DNA of 64,000 bases from Mesorhizobium sp. Root157 (GTDB lineage: Bacteria; Pseudomonadota; Alphaproteobacteria; Rhizobiales; Rhizobiaceae): contig NZ_LMGJ01000012.1 in the NCBI RefSeq assembly GCF_001427385.1, positions 62,433-126,432 on the forward strand, given 5' to 3'. The notes beneath the pieces are model-generated. The model did not search any database. It was not told where the DNA came from and was given only the letters and a program-made list of their open reading frames with translations. Position numbers and translations under genes: made by a program. Of this stretch, positions 44,613-54,490 are shown in pieces; position 1 is the stretch's first letter; every line of letters begins with the position of its first letter.

Positions 44613-45773
44613 TCATGGCGATTTTGGCGCGGCCGACCATGCTGCGGCGGCGGAAAGCACAAGGACGGCGGCAGCCAGCATGGAGGGGACGAAGAAACTT
44701 CCCGACCATTCGGCAAGCACGCCGGCAACGATCGGCCCGATGATCTGGCCGACGCCGAATGCCGCCGTCATGATGGCGAACACCCGACGCGTCGCCAATG
44801 GCGCCAGTTGGCGCGCCGCCTGTATGCCAAGCGCCGTCGGCGCCATGAAGGTTGCGCCGAGCAGGATGCCGCCGGCCAGCGGTCCGATGCGCCCCGTCAC
44901 CGCGACGCTGGCCGCCACCCCGACGGCTTCTACCAGGCAGGCGACCGCATAGGCGGCATAGACGCTGCTGCGGCGTGCAACCCGTTGCCACACGAACAGC
45001 GATGGCGCGGCCATGCACCCTGTTACCAGCCAGACCATCGCCTCGAAGGCGCGGCTTTCGCCGCTTTGGCGCACGATGGCGACGAGGAAGGTTGCGGTGA
45101 TCACGTAGCCGAAGCCGAACAGGCCATAGGACAGGATGATCTTGTTGAGCGAGGCGTTGCGCGGCAGCTTGGGTTCGCGTTTGGAATTGGCGCTCGCCGC
45201 CGGGCCTTCGTTTGCGAGCAGGGCAACAAGCGCGAACCCCGCTAGAGAGAGCGCTCCCGACCAGTACCAGCCGGCCGTCCAGCCGGCATGGGTGCTGACC
45301 ATGGCCGCCATCAGCGCAGACGATACGGCGATGCCGAAGCCGACACCTCCGAAATGCAGGGCCTCGAAACCGTTCCGCCCGGAAGTGGCCAGATGGCTGA
45401 AGACGATGCTGGTCATGAAGACCATGACGAAAGCGCTGGCGACACCGGCAAGGAAGCGGATGAGAAGAAACGGCGCCATCGTGTCGACAGCCCCCATCAG
45501 CGCCACCAGCGCCGTGCTGGCGGCAAGCGAACCGAACACCAGCAGGCGCTCGCGCCCGTGGGCCCAGCCGCCCGCCGCCACCAGCGCGCCGACCAGATAG
45601 CCGAGATAATTGGCCGAGGCGATCAGGCCGGCATTCGAGGCCGAAAGCCCGAGTTCCTCCATCATGCCTGGCAGGATGGGCGTGTAGACAAAGCGGCCGA
45701 TGCCCATGGCCACGGCAAGGGAGATCATGCCTGCGACGGCAAAACGCAACGGCGACGATTTTGACTGTTCCAT
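44613..45773 (-). CDS. MFS transporter (YbfB/YjiJ-like)
   Basis: The 386-residue protein has 12 predicted membrane helices. The first loop GMISLAVAMGIGRFVYTPILPGMM is the YbfB/YjiJ-family signature, and ANYLGYLVGALVAAGGWAHGRERLLVFG covers helices 2-3. Substrate is unknown. The start is taken at MEQSKSSPLRF; the frame runs 12 codons further upstream without support. It is divergent from the aminopeptidase gene. Confidence 0.85.
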   Translation of the reverse strand: MEQSKSSPLRFAVAGMISLAVAMGIGRFVYTPILPGMMEELGLSASNAGLIASANYLGYLVGALVAAGGWAHGRERLLVFGSLAASTALVALMGAVDTMAPFLLIRFLAGVASAFVMVFMTSIVFSHLATSGRNGFEALHFGGVGFGIAVSSALMAAMVSTHAGWTAGWYWSGALSLAGFALVALLANEGPAASANSKREPKLPRNASLNKIILSYGLFGFGYVITATFLVAIVRQSGESRAFEAMVWLVTGCMAAPSLFVWQRVARRSSVYAAYAVACLVEAVGVAASVAVTGRIGPLAGGILLGATFMAPTALGIQAARQLAPLATRRVFAIMTAAFGVGQIIGPIVAGVLAEWSGSFFVPSMLAAAVLVLSAAAAWSAAPKSP

Positions 45774-45968
45774 GGCCGCGCACAATATTTGCGCATGCGG
45801 CAGAGACAATGTGACTTCAGTTGGTCCAGCTTTGATTTATCCACGGCTCCCGGTCTTCATCTACACTTGGTCGGGAGATCCGCTGAACCAACTCATAAGG
45901 GTGGAAAGGGCAACGGGGCGGGTCTATGTAACAGGCTTGGTATCCATAATAACCGCAGGCTTTCCCAA

Positions 45969-47243
45969 ATGACCGCACATGTCCCTTTGACCACCTCCGC
46001 GCGCGACGTCTCTGCGTCCATCGATCCGGTGAAGCTCGACAGGCTTGCAGAAGTTGCGATCAAGGTCGGGCTGCAATTGCAGCCGGGGCAGGATCTGGTT
46101 TTGACCTCTTCGATTGCCGCCCTGCCGTTGACGCGCAGGATTGTCGAGCATGCCTACAAAGCCGGCGCCGGGCTGGTGACGCCTATTTTCAATGACGACG
46201 AAATCACCCTGGCGCGCTTCCGCCACGGCGCTTCCGCAGGGTTCGACCACGCCGCCGGCTGGCTCTACGAGGGCATGGCCAAGGCGTTTTCCAACAATGC
46301 GGCACGGCTGGCGGTGCGCGGCGACGATCCATCTTTGTTGTCCGGACAGGATGCCGCCAAGGTGGCGCGCGCCAACAAGGCCAATTCGATGGCCTATCAA
46401 CCGGCGCTGGAGAAGATCACCGGCTTCGACATCAACTGGAACATTGTCGCTTATCCGGAAACCGCGTGGGCCAAGCAGGTATTTCCAGGGGAGGGTGTCG
46501 AGACGGCGGTGGCAAAGCTCGCCGACGCCATCTTTGCCGCCAGCAGGGTCGATGGCGACGATCCGGTCGGTGCATGGAAACTGCACAATACGGTCTTGAA
46601 GGCGCGCACCGATTGGCTGAACGGCCATCGCTTTCATGCACTGCACTTCACCGGTCCGGGAACCGATCTCACCGTCGGGCTGGCCGACGGGCATGAATGG
46701 ATGGGCGGCGCCTCGACTGCCAAGAACGGCATCACCTGCAATCCCAACATCCCGACCGAGGAAGTTTTCACGACACCGCATGCCTTGCGCGTGTCGGGTC
46801 ACGTTTCCTCGACCAAGCCGCTGTCCTACCAAGGCACGCTGATCGACGATATCTCCGTGCGCTTCGAGGCGGGCCGTATCGTGGAGGCCAAGGCGTCGAA
46901 GGGTGCGGACGTGCTGAACAAGGTGCTCGACACCGACGAAGGTTCGCGCCGTCTGGGCGAAGTGGCGCTGGTGCCGCATTCCTCGCCAATCTCGAAAAGC
47001 GGGCTGTTGTTCTTCAATACGCTGTTCGACGAGAACGCCGCCTGCCACATCGCGCTCGGCCAGTGCTACTCGAAATGTTTTGTCGATGGCGCCAGGCTGA
47101 CGCCGGAAGAGATCGCCTCGCGCGGCGGCAACAAGAGCCTCATCCACATCGACTGGATGATCGGGTCCGGCCAGATCGACATCGACGGCGTACATGCCGA
47201 CGGTCGCACCGTGCCGGTAATGCGCCAGGGCGAGTGGGCCTAG
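45969..47243 (+). CDS. M29-family (AmpS/AmpT/PepS) metallo-aminopeptidase
   Basis: The 424-residue cytosolic enzyme removes N-terminal residues from peptides using two metal ions. Expected ligands are visible in IPTEEVFTTPHALRVSGHV, EVALVPHSSPIS, ACHIALGQCY and the final LIHIDWMIGS (His-x-Asp). The length is typical. The start is MTAHVPLTTSARD; the frame continues upstream but with non-conserved sequence. It is followed after 13 bases by a DUF488 gene on the same strand. Confidence 0.92.
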   Translation: MTAHVPLTTSARDVSASIDPVKLDRLAEVAIKVGLQLQPGQDLVLTSSIAALPLTRRIVEHAYKAGAGLVTPIFNDDEITLARFRHGASAGFDHAAGWLYEGMAKAFSNNAARLAVRGDDPSLLSGQDAAKVARANKANSMAYQPALEKITGFDINWNIVAYPETAWAKQVFPGEGVETAVAKLADAIFAASRVDGDDPVGAWKLHNTVLKARTDWLNGHRFHALHFTGPGTDLTVGLADGHEWMGGASTAKNGITCNPNIPTEEVFTTPHALRVSGHVSSTKPLSYQGTLIDDISVRFEAGRIVEAKASKGADVLNKVLDTDEGSRRLGEVALVPHSSPISKSGLLFFNTLFDENAACHIALGQCYSKCFVDGARLTPEEIASRGGNKSLIHIDWMIGSGQIDIDGVHADGRTVPVMRQGEWA

Positions 47244-47256
47244 AAAGGGCGATACC

Positions 47257-47607
47257 ATGTCGAGCTATGCAATCGCGATCAAGCGCGTCTACGAACCGAT
47301 CGACGACAGCGACGGGCAGCGTGTGTTGGTCGATCGGCTGTGGCCGCGCGGGGTCAAGAAAGAGGATGCCGGGCTTGCCCTGTGGCTGAAGGACATCGCG
47401 CCGAGCGACGAGTTACGCAAATGGTTCGGCCACGACCCCGAACTTTGGGCGGAATTCCAGAAGCGCTACCGCGAGGAATTGAAGGACAAGGGCGATGTAG
47501 TGCAGGAACTGCGCGGCCTGCTTGCCAAAGGCAAGGTGACCCTGCTTTTCGGCGCTCATGACGAGAAGCACAACAATGCCGTCGCGCTGGCTGAATATCT
47601 GAAGTAG
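47257..47607 (+). CDS. DUF488-family protein (YeaO-like)
   Basis: The 116-residue protein shows the family hallmarks KRVYEP, RVLVDRLWPRGVKKE, LWLKDIAPSDELRKWFGHDP and VTLLFGAHDEKHNNAVAL. The role is unknown. A ribosome site (GAAAGGG) precedes the ATG, and the gene probably shares a transcript with the aminopeptidase. Confidence 0.85.
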   Translation: MSSYAIAIKRVYEPIDDSDGQRVLVDRLWPRGVKKEDAGLALWLKDIAPSDELRKWFGHDPELWAEFQKRYREELKDKGDVVQELRGLLAKGKVTLLFGAHDEKHNNAVALAEYLK

Positions 47608-47624
47608 GTTTCAGGCCGCCGGGC

Positions 47625-47978
47625 TTATCGCCCGGATAGTTCCTGCGCATAGACAACTGGCTTGAAGCCGACCAGCAACTGCTCGCCGAGATCGAGCACT
47701 GGCCGCTTGATCATCGTCGGGTGCTTCAGCATCAGCGCCTTGGCCCTCTGCTGGGTCAGGCCATGTTTCTCCTCGTCGGCCAGCGCACGAAAGGTGGTGC
47801 TGGCCTTGTTGAGCAGCACCTCCCAGCCGACCTTGCCGATCCATCCTTCAAGCCGTTCGGCTTCCAGTCCCTGGGCGCGATAGTCATGGAAGGCATAGTC
47901 GATGCCATGGCCTTCCAGCCACACACGCGCCTTCTTGATCGTGTCGCAATTGGGGATGCCGTACATGGTGATGGTCAA
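47625..47978 (-). CDS. ArsC/Spx-family protein (YffB-like)
   Basis: The 117-residue thioredoxin-fold protein starts ITMYGIPNCDTIKKARVWL, with a single active-site Cys and the conserved CDT motif, and contains TMIKRPVLDLG, the usual ArsC-family Arg-Pro loop. It resembles E. coli YffB and is probably glutathione-dependent, not a true arsenate reductase. GAGGA lies 7 bases before a TTG at 47978; ATG 47966 is an alternative start. It converges with the DUF488 gene. Confidence 0.82.
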   Translation of the reverse strand: MTITMYGIPNCDTIKKARVWLEGHGIDYAFHDYRAQGLEAERLEGWIGKVGWEVLLNKASTTFRALADEEKHGLTQQRAKALMLKHPTMIKRPVLDLGEQLLVGFKPVVYAQELSGR

Positions 47979-48155
47979 TTGACTGTCCTCGTGGTCGAGC
48001 GATGGCTGCCGGTACTCAAAGCCGATTCGCGCCGGCCTGTCAGTCCGCGCTTCGGCTATGCCTTTGCGAAACATCACGCCTGTTAACCCGGCATCAAGGT
48101 TAATGCACCATTTTCGATGCCAGTGGGTTTGAAGTAGCGTTCTGGAGAGTTCCCC

Positions 48156-49340
48156 GTGCATCGACGTGGTTGGAAGCGGCCGGCGGCCGCCGCCGGTGGC
48201 AAGCATCGTTCAATTTTCTCTCCGCTCGTGGTGGGCCTTGGCATCTGGGTAGGCTTTCCTACCGTCACCGCTTTTCAGGACATGACCAGCCTGGTTTCAG
48301 GCCTTGAGGCCAATGCGCGCTGGAATTCTTATATCGAGAAGTCCGTGGCCGGTTCCACCCAGGCGGCCGAAATGCCGTTTGCGGCATCGTCTGCAGTTTC
48401 CGGCTCCATTTCCGGCGCTGGCGTCGAATTGCCCGGGGTGGGGACGGTTTCATTCCGCAGAAAGAGCGGAGCGGTCGGTGAAACACCGGACGAGGACCGC
48501 ATCGTGCGCAGCGGCAAGGGCAGCCGCCTTGTCGAGATCGCGCCGGTCGCGCCGCCGAAGAATTTCAACGCCGGTTCGATCTTCGAGCGCACCAGTTCTC
48601 TGTTGCGTCCAAGCATGGATAGCGGACTGAAGCTTGCCTTCGCCAAGCCGAGGATCAAGGGCAAGGAAATCGAGATTGCCGCGGCCTTCCATGCGCGAGA
48701 AGAGAAGAAGCCGCAGCCCGGCGTGTCGCCGATGCTGGCCAAGCTGATCAATAACGACAAGCCCGACATCCTCGCCACCGCCTATGCCCCGGCCGAGCCC
48801 GACTATGCCAAGGCCTCACCGTTCGAGGCCTTGCTGCAGGAGGAGAAGCCGGACAACGGTCGCTTCATCCCGCCTATGGGCAAGGGCGACCATTCGTGGT
48901 TGCAGAACCCGCTTCCCGCCGCCGTCTTCTCCAAGCCTGAACAAGTCTGCCTTGCCAATGCCATCTATTTTGAGGCGCGCAGCGAATCTTTGCGCGGCCA
49001 GGCGGCGGTCGCGCAGGTCGTTCTTAACCGGGTCCGCAACCCAACCTATCCGAGTTCGATCTGCGGCGTCGTCTACCAGAACGACAACTGGTTCAACCGC
49101 TGCCAGTTCTCGTTCGCCTGTGACGGCCATAAGGATCGCGTCACCGAGCCTTCGCGCTACAAGACCGCCAAGGATATCGCCATGGCGGTGACCGCCGGAA
49201 AGATATTTCTGCCGGAGGTCGGCTCGTCCACCCACTACTACGCCAGCTACGTCAATCCGGGCTGGGCGCGCGCCATGCACAAGATGACCAAGATCGGCCT
49301 GCATATCTTCTATCGCACCTATGGCGGGGGATGGAGTTGA
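48156..49340 (+). CDS. SleB-like cell wall hydrolase
   Basis: The 394-residue protein has an N-terminal hydrophobic segment (about 20-40) and a long low-complexity region. The hydrolase domain (about 265-394) contains CLANAIYFEARSESLRGQAAVAQVVLNR with the catalytic Glu, CGVVYQNDNWFNRCQFSFACDG, and STHYYASYVNPGWAR. This is the Hydrolase_2/SleB fold that cuts peptidoglycan glycan strands; in Gram-negatives the substrate role is unclear. The gene stands alone between an ArsC-family gene and the ATP synthase operon. Confidence 0.88.
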   Translation: MHRRGWKRPAAAAGGKHRSIFSPLVVGLGIWVGFPTVTAFQDMTSLVSGLEANARWNSYIEKSVAGSTQAAEMPFAASSAVSGSISGAGVELPGVGTVSFRRKSGAVGETPDEDRIVRSGKGSRLVEIAPVAPPKNFNAGSIFERTSSLLRPSMDSGLKLAFAKPRIKGKEIEIAAAFHAREEKKPQPGVSPMLAKLINNDKPDILATAYAPAEPDYAKASPFEALLQEEKPDNGRFIPPMGKGDHSWLQNPLPAAVFSKPEQVCLANAIYFEARSESLRGQAAVAQVVLNRVRNPTYPSSICGVVYQNDNWFNRCQFSFACDGHKDRVTEPSRYKTAKDIAMAVTAGKIFLPEVGSSTHYYASYVNPGWARAMHKMTKIGLHIFYRTYGGGWS

Positions 49341-49584
49341 CATTGCTCGCACTCGTTCTTGGCTTGGCCCCGCATTTTCCAAGTTCGCGGCCGGATTCTG
49401 CCGATTGACGTTCCGGCCATCGCCGGGCACGATGTCGCACTTGTCTAACCGATTGATTTTACAGTACCAAATACTGGGATTTGAAAGCCGTACCGTGGCT
49501 TGACGGCGGCGAACCCTCTAACTATGTTGCGCCGCAATTGGATGCGGACCGACGGCGACGTTCTGGCCGGGCAAGGAGGTTGCG

Positions 49585-49986
49585 ATGGCCAACATGAAAA
49601 GGCCAGACGGAACCGGAGAGACTGGCCCAGGCAACGATCGCAAAGGCGACATCCGCGACGACGAACTTGAGCAACGTCGGCGTGAGCTTGAAGCATCTCT
49701 TGCAGCAAGACAGCCGGAAACGCTTAAGGGGGAAGATAACGCGAAAGCGGGCGGTGCGATCGGTTACGGTCAGGCCTTCAAGTTGTCCAGCGAGTTTATC
49801 GCCGGGGTGGCGGTGGGGGTTGGCATAGGCTGGATGATCGATCGGCTTGCCGGAACCTCTCCTTGGGGCCTGATCGTGTTTCTGCTCCTGGGTTTCGCCG
49901 CTGGCGTGCTCAATGTCCTGCGTTCGGCCGGCCTGATCGCTGGATTCGGAGAGGGCAAGCGCGGGGCTGACCCGAAGCATGATTGA
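49585..49986 (+). CDS. atpI: ATP synthase protein I
   Basis: The 133-residue protein has a polar N-terminus and two membrane helices (about 65-85 GVAVGVGIGWMIDRLAG, 90-110 WGLIVFLLLGFAAGVLNVL). It assists assembly of the c-ring. GGAGG is close before the ATG. It is the first gene of an F0 operon followed by a, c, b' and b genes; the F1 genes are not in this window, as is normal in this group. Confidence 0.9.
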   Translation: MANMKRPDGTGETGPGNDRKGDIRDDELEQRRRELEASLAARQPETLKGEDNAKAGGAIGYGQAFKLSSEFIAGVAVGVGIGWMIDRLAGTSPWGLIVFLLLGFAAGVLNVLRSAGLIAGFGEGKRGADPKHD

Positions 49987-50048
49987 GACGCGTCTTTGGC
50001 GCGATGGATATTTCAAGAAGGCCGCGCGCGGCCATGTGAGGACTGAAA

Positions 50049-50810
50049 GTGGCAACTGCTGACAAGGTCGATCCGATCCACCAGTTCCATATTAGCAAGA
50101 TCGTCCCGATCGAGATCGGCGGCTATGATCTGTCCTTTACCAATTCGTCGCTGTTCATGGTCGCTACCGTGGTCGTGGCTTCCCTGTTCCTGTATCTCGC
50201 TACGTCCGGCCGTCATCTGATCCCGTCGCGTTGGCAGTCTTCGGCCGAGATGACCTATGAATTCGTCGGCTCGATGCTGAAGGATTCGGCCGGCTCGCAG
50301 GGTATGCGGTTCTTCCCGTTCGTGTTCTCCCTGTTCATGTTCGTTCTGACCGCCAACCTGCTTGGCCTGTTCCCCTACTTCTTCACAGTCACCAGCCACA
50401 TCATCGTCACCTTCGCCTTGTCGATCCTGGTCATCGGCATCGTGGTGTTCTACGGTCTTGCCAAGCACGGCTTCGGCTTCTTCAAGCTGTTCGTGCCGAG
50501 TGGTGTGCCGCTCGTGCTGATGCCGCTGGTCGTGGCCATCGAAGTGGTTTCCTTCCTGTCGCGTCCGGTCAGCCTCTCCGTCCGTCTGTTCGCCAACATG
50601 CTGGCCGGCCACATCACGCTCAAGGTTTTCGCGGGCTTCGTCGTTTCGCTGAGCGCGCTTGGCGCTGTCGGCATCGCCGGCGCCATACTGCCGCTGATCA
50701 TGGCGGTGGCATTGACGGCGCTCGAATTGCTGGTCGCGGCACTTCAAGCCTATGTCTTCGCCATCCTCACCTGCATGTACCTGAATGACGCCCTGCATCC
50801 GGGGCACTAA
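50049..50810 (+). CDS. atpB: ATP synthase subunit a
   Basis: The 253-residue F0 subunit has five to six membrane helices and the essential Arg in [21 protein letters not shown], plus [18 protein letters not shown] at the C-terminus. It conducts protons next to the c-ring. The start is GTG at 50049, 63 bases after the atpI stop and preceded by GAGGACTGAAA. Confidence 0.96.
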   Translation: MATADKVDPIHQFHISKIVPIEIGGYDLSFTNSSLFMVATVVVASLFLYLATSGRHLIPSRWQSSAEMTYEFVGSMLKDSAGSQGMRFFPFVFSLFMFVLTANLLGLFPYFFTVTSHIIVTFALSILVIGIVVFYGLAKHGFGFFKLFVPSGVPLVLMPLVVAIEVVSFLSRPVSLSVRLFANMLAGHITLKVFAGFVVSLSALGAVGIAGAILPLIMAVALTALELLVAALQAYVFAILTCMYLNDALHPGH

Positions 50811-50875
50811 GAGAATCGCTCGCAGACGGTCTGCGTCGACGAACCCAAACTGAGATCCTACAAGGAGTTGAACAA

Positions 50876-51100
50876 ATGGAAGCTGAAGCAGCAAAGTACA
50901 TCGGCGCTGGTATTGCGTGCCTGGGCATGGGTGGCGCGGGCATTGGCCTGGGCAACATCTTCGGCAGCTACCTCGCTGGCGCGCTGCGCAATCCCTCCGC
51001 TGCCGACGGCCAGTTCGGCCGCCTGATTTTCGGCTTCGCCGTGACGGAAGCCTTGGGCATCTTCTCGCTGCTCATCGCACTGTTGGCGCTGTTCGGCTGA
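50876..51100 (+). CDS. atpE: ATP synthase subunit c
   Basis: The 74-residue proteolipid has two helices with the polar loop [14 protein letters not shown] and the proton-binding Glu in [24 protein letters not shown] lies about 9 bases before the ATG. A strong stem-loop follows the gene. Confidence 0.97.
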   Translation: MEAEAAKYIGAGIACLGMGGAGIGLGNIFGSYLAGALRNPSAADGQFGRLIFGFAVTEALGIFSLLIALLALFG

Positions 51101-51116
51101 TCTGCCGTTGAACGTG

Positions 51117-51144
51117 GGGCCGTCCGCGAAGGTGCGGTCGGCCC
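51117..51144 (+). promoter_or_regulatory. Intercistronic stem-loop after atpE
   Basis: GGGCCGTCCGC (51117-51127) pairs with GCGGTCGGCCC (51134-51144) with one mismatch and a six-base loop. It is not followed by T residues, so it may protect the abundant atpE message or weaken readthrough into the b' gene. Confidence 0.6.
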
Positions 51145-51162
51145 GAATGACGGGGACGAGAA

Positions 51163-51765
51163 ATGTTCGTGACACCAGCCTACGGGCAAGAAACCGCGCC
51201 AGCCGTCGAAGGCGGTGACGCGCATGCCACAAGCGGCGCGCAGGCCGGGACGGAAGTCCCGCACGATGCGGCGCATGAGGGCACGTTTCCGCCCTTCGAT
51301 CCTGCGACCTTCTCGTCGCAAATCCTCTGGCTGGCCATCACCTTCGGTCTGTTCTACCTGTTCCTGAAGCGGGTCGTGATGCCGCGCCTTGCCGACATCC
51401 TCGATACGCGTTCCAGCCGGATCACCCAGGATCTGGATCAGGCAGCCAAGTTGAAGGACGAGGCGGACGCGGCCGTCGCCGCCTACGAACAGGAATTGGC
51501 CGAGGCCAAGGCCGGCGCCAACGCCATCGGCCAGCAGGCGCGCGATGCCGCCAAGGCAGAGGCAGAGACCGCCCGCAAGAAGGTCGAGGCAAATCTCGAA
51601 AAGAAGCTGGCCGAGGCCGAGGTGCGCATCACTTCGATCAAGTCCAGCGCCATGAAGGATGTCGGCGCCATCGCCGAATCCACCGCCACGGCAATCGTCG
51701 AGCAACTGGTCGGCAAGGCCGACAAGGCAGGCGTTGCGGCGGCTGTGAAATCGATCGCCGGTTGA
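51163..51765 (+). CDS. atpG: ATP synthase subunit b'
   Basis: The 200-residue protein has a membrane helix at about 45-65 (LWLAITFGLFYLFLKRVVMP) and a long coiled coil. The unusual 40-residue N-terminal extension before it is rich in Ala, Glu and His. It forms the peripheral stalk with subunit b. It starts 62 bases after atpE and is followed by atpF. Confidence 0.93.
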   Translation: MFVTPAYGQETAPAVEGGDAHATSGAQAGTEVPHDAAHEGTFPPFDPATFSSQILWLAITFGLFYLFLKRVVMPRLADILDTRSSRITQDLDQAAKLKDEADAAVAAYEQELAEAKAGANAIGQQARDAAKAEAETARKKVEANLEKKLAEAEVRITSIKSSAMKDVGAIAESTATAIVEQLVGKADKAGVAAAVKSIAG

Positions 51766-51775
51766 GGGCAGGGCA

Positions 51776-52267
51776 ATGGACGCAACATCTCTCGCAACCG
51801 TATGGGCGACAGTCGCTCTCGTGATCTTCATCGGCATCTGCATCTACGTGAAGGTGCCTGCCATGGTGACAAAGTCACTCGACCAGCGCGCCGACAAGAT
51901 TCGTGCCGAGCTGGACGAGGCCCGCAAGCTGCGTGAAGAAGCGCAGTCGTTGCTGGCAGAGTACCAGAAAAAGCGCAAGGCTGCCGAGCAGGAGGCCGCC
52001 GACATCGTCGAGGCCGCCAAGCGCGAAGCCGCAGTGCTTGCCGAAGAGGCTCACAAGAAGACCGAGGATTACGTTGCCCGCCGCACCGTGCTTGCCGAGC
52101 AGAAGATCGGCCAGGCCGAGCGCGAGGCGATCAACGAAGTGCGCGCCAGTGCTGTCGATCTGGCTGTCGAAGCCGCCCGCAAGGTTCTGGCCGGCCGGGT
52201 GGACGCCAAGGCGAACACGGATATGTTCAAGGCTTCCATGCAGGAAGTGAAGGCCAAGCTCAACTGA
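51776..52267 (+). CDS. atpF: ATP synthase subunit b
   Basis: The 163-residue protein has an N-terminal membrane helix (LATVWATVALVIFIGICIYV), the motif KVPAMVTKSLDQRADKI and a coiled coil to the end. It pairs with b' in the peripheral stalk. It is the last gene of the F0 operon and is followed by a terminator. Confidence 0.95.
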   Translation: MDATSLATVWATVALVIFIGICIYVKVPAMVTKSLDQRADKIRAELDEARKLREEAQSLLAEYQKKRKAAEQEAADIVEAAKREAAVLAEEAHKKTEDYVARRTVLAEQKIGQAEREAINEVRASAVDLAVEAARKVLAGRVDAKANTDMFKASMQEVKAKLN

Positions 52268-52296
52268 GCTGCCACATATCGCCATCCGGATTGCCG

Positions 52297-52325
52297 AGCC
52301 GCCTGGGAAACCTGGCGGCTTTTTA
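52297..52325 (+). terminator. Rho-independent terminator of the F0 operon
   Basis: AGCCGCC (52297-52303) pairs with GGCGGCT (52314-52320) around a short loop and is followed by TTTT. It lies between the convergent atpF and RNase HII genes. Confidence 0.85.
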
Positions 52326-52355
52326 CTGGCAAAATGGGGTAGATCGCGCAGGCGC

Positions 52356-53039
52356 TTATGTGCTTTGGCTTTCGTCGACTTCCGCCATTTCCAGCCTGAA
52401 AGGTGCAAATGAGACGCGATGCAGGCGTTTCAGGGGGCCATACGCCTTGATAGCGGTGCGATGGCGCAAGGTAGCGTAGCCCATATGGATTTCGAAGCCG
52501 TAGTGGGCGTGGCGCCTGCCGCAGTCGGACATCATGCGGTCGCGCATCACCTTGGCGACGATCGATGCGGCGGCGATAGACTGCGAACGCTGGTCGCCCT
52601 TGACCAGCGCCCGTCCGAGGCAAGGCAGGCCGGGCGGCACGTCGCGGCCATCGGCAAGGGCAAGCCTGGGCCGCACAGGAAGCCCGCACAGCGCCCGCCG
52701 CATGGCTTCGAGGCTGGCCTTGCGGATGTCGCTGGCGTCGATGCCTTCGGCGCAGACCGAAGCCATCGCAACGCCGAGCGCCGAGTTCAGGATAGCCTCG
52801 AATATTGGTTCGCGTTGCGCATGGCTGAGCCGTTTGGAATCGTCGAGGCCATCGGGGATGTTGGTCGGATCAAGGACCACCGCCGCCGCCACGACCGGTC
52901 CCGCGAGCGGGCCGCGTCCGGCCTCGTCCATTCCGGCAACAGGCCACAGCCCTTCGGCTTTTGCCGAAGTCTCGAAGGAAAAGTCGGGGCGTTCGACAAT
53001 TTCGAAGAGGAGCGGAGAATCGGGGCGTGCGCGAACCAT
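52356..53039 (-). CDS. rnhB: Ribonuclease HII
   Basis: The 227-residue enzyme cleaves RNA in RNA/DNA hybrids. The metal-binding residues are visible in [24 protein letters not shown] and [26 protein letters not shown] 53039 gives a short N-terminal arm usual for alphaproteobacteria; the frame extends to 53168 without conserved sequence. The gene follows the radical SAM gene on the same strand, an arrangement common in this order. Confidence 0.94.
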   Translation of the reverse strand: MVRARPDSPLLFEIVERPDFSFETSAKAEGLWPVAGMDEAGRGPLAGPVVAAAVVLDPTNIPDGLDDSKRLSHAQREPIFEAILNSALGVAMASVCAEGIDASDIRKASLEAMRRALCGLPVRPRLALADGRDVPPGLPCLGRALVKGDQRSQSIAAASIVAKVMRDRMMSDCGRRHAHYGFEIHMGYATLRHRTAIKAYGPLKRLHRVSFAPFRLEMAEVDESQST

Positions 53040-53171
53040 GGTGCGGCGAAGTTCGCATTGGCCCCGATTCTCCGCAAGGCCCTTCCGGCCGGTGGGGAGC
53101 GGGCGGGAAGGACACCGTCGGCGGGGACGGGCCGGACGGGATTTCAGAAAGATTGAACTGCCTTCCAATTG

Positions 53172-54377
53172 TCACAACAGCATAAGCTGCTCGTTCTGCT
53201 TGGCGGCGGCGACGAACTGATCCGTGCGCAACGTGCGCCGCTCGGTGTTGAGGCCGAGCCGCTTGGCGGCGATCTCGAAGCGCCGCCCGATCTGCCAGGC
53301 ATAGGGTCCGGCGCCCTTCATGCGCTTGCCCCATTCCGAATCGTAGTCCTTGCCGTCGCGCATCGAGCGCACCAGCGACATCACATGACGGTAACGGTCG
53401 GGATAGTGGCGCAACAGCCAGTCCTTGAAGATCGGGCTGACTTCGAGCGGCAGGCGCAACACGACATAGCCGGCCTCGCGCGCACCGGCTGCGCGTGCCG
53501 AATCGAGGATGCGTTCCATCTCCTGGTCGGTGAGGCCCGGAATGATCGGCGCCACCATTACCGATGCCGGGATGCCTGCATCCGACAATTGCCGGATCGC
53601 TTCCAGCCGCTTGGTCGGCGTCGAGGCGCGGGGCTCCATGGTCCTGGCCAGCATGCGGTCCAGCGTCGTGACCGACAGCGCCACCTTGGCCAGTCCGCGC
53701 TCGGCCATGCGGGTCAAAATGTCGATGTCGCGCGTCACCAGTGCCGACTTGGTCACGATGCCGACCGGATGGCCGCGCGCTTCCAGCACTTCGAGGATTT
53801 CGCGCATGATGCGGTACTGCTTCTCGATCGGCTGGTAGGGGTCGGTGTTGGTGCCGATGGCGATGGTACGCGGTGTGTAGCCGTCCTTCGACAATTCCTT
53901 GTCGAGCAGGCGCGCGGCGTCCGGCTTGGCAAACAGCTTCGATTCGAAATCCAACCCCGGCGACAGGCCCATATAGGCGTGGCTGGGCCGGGCAAAGCAG
54001 TAGACGCAGCCATGTTCGCAGCCGCGATAAGGATTGATCGAGCGGTCAAAGGAAATGTCCGGCGACTCGTTGCGGGTAATGATGGTGCGCGGCCGTTCCA
54101 CCTGCACTTCGGTCTTGAACGGCGGCAGATCTTCCAGCGAATCCCAGCCGTCGTCGAAGACATGGCGGCTGATCGGCTCGAAGCGGCCCGACGGGTTGAT
54201 GCCGGCCGAGCGTCCGCGATTGCGGTCGGGCCGCACGCGCATGCCGCTTTGTTCAATCATTGCATTGGCCATCTCTGCCCGTCCGGCCCCAAAGGCTACA
54301 ATGTCCGCCCGCATGATCTGTTCCATCTTGGCCTTCTCCCATGGGGCTTTGGCAGGCTGTCGAATCGCTGTTCTCAT
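53172..54377 (-). CDS. PA0069-family radical SAM protein
   Basis: The 401-residue protein belongs to the spore photoproduct lyase-like radical SAM group. The iron-sulfur motif is in NPYRGCEHGCVYCFARPSHAY (CxxxCxxC with the break after YRG). SAM-binding blocks include IAIGTNTDPYQPIEKQY and IVTKSALVTRDID. AGGA lies 8 bases before the ATG at 54377. It has no known substrate. It overlaps nothing and is divergent from the small GT2-like gene. Confidence 0.88.
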   Translation of the reverse strand: MRTAIRQPAKAPWEKAKMEQIMRADIVAFGAGRAEMANAMIEQSGMRVRPDRNRGRSAGINPSGRFEPISRHVFDDGWDSLEDLPPFKTEVQVERPRTIITRNESPDISFDRSINPYRGCEHGCVYCFARPSHAYMGLSPGLDFESKLFAKPDAARLLDKELSKDGYTPRTIAIGTNTDPYQPIEKQYRIMREILEVLEARGHPVGIVTKSALVTRDIDILTRMAERGLAKVALSVTTLDRMLARTMEPRASTPTKRLEAIRQLSDAGIPASVMVAPIIPGLTDQEMERILDSARAAGAREAGYVVLRLPLEVSPIFKDWLLRHYPDRYRHVMSLVRSMRDGKDYDSEWGKRMKGAGPYAWQIGRRFEIAAKRLGLNTERRTLRTDQFVAAAKQNEQLMLL

Positions 54378-54490
54378 GAAATTATTCCTATTCGACAAAT
54401 GAGAACAAAGCAAGAACTTTGTTTAAAAGGCGAGATAACCGGGAAAGTCGGGAACTGGCGGAACGGAATCCTTTCGGCTATTCCGACTGG

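Noticed and set aside
47625..48206. Longer 193-residue version of the ArsC-family protein
   Set aside because: The first 76 residues are not homologous to the family, and a ribosome site lies just before the TTG at 47978.
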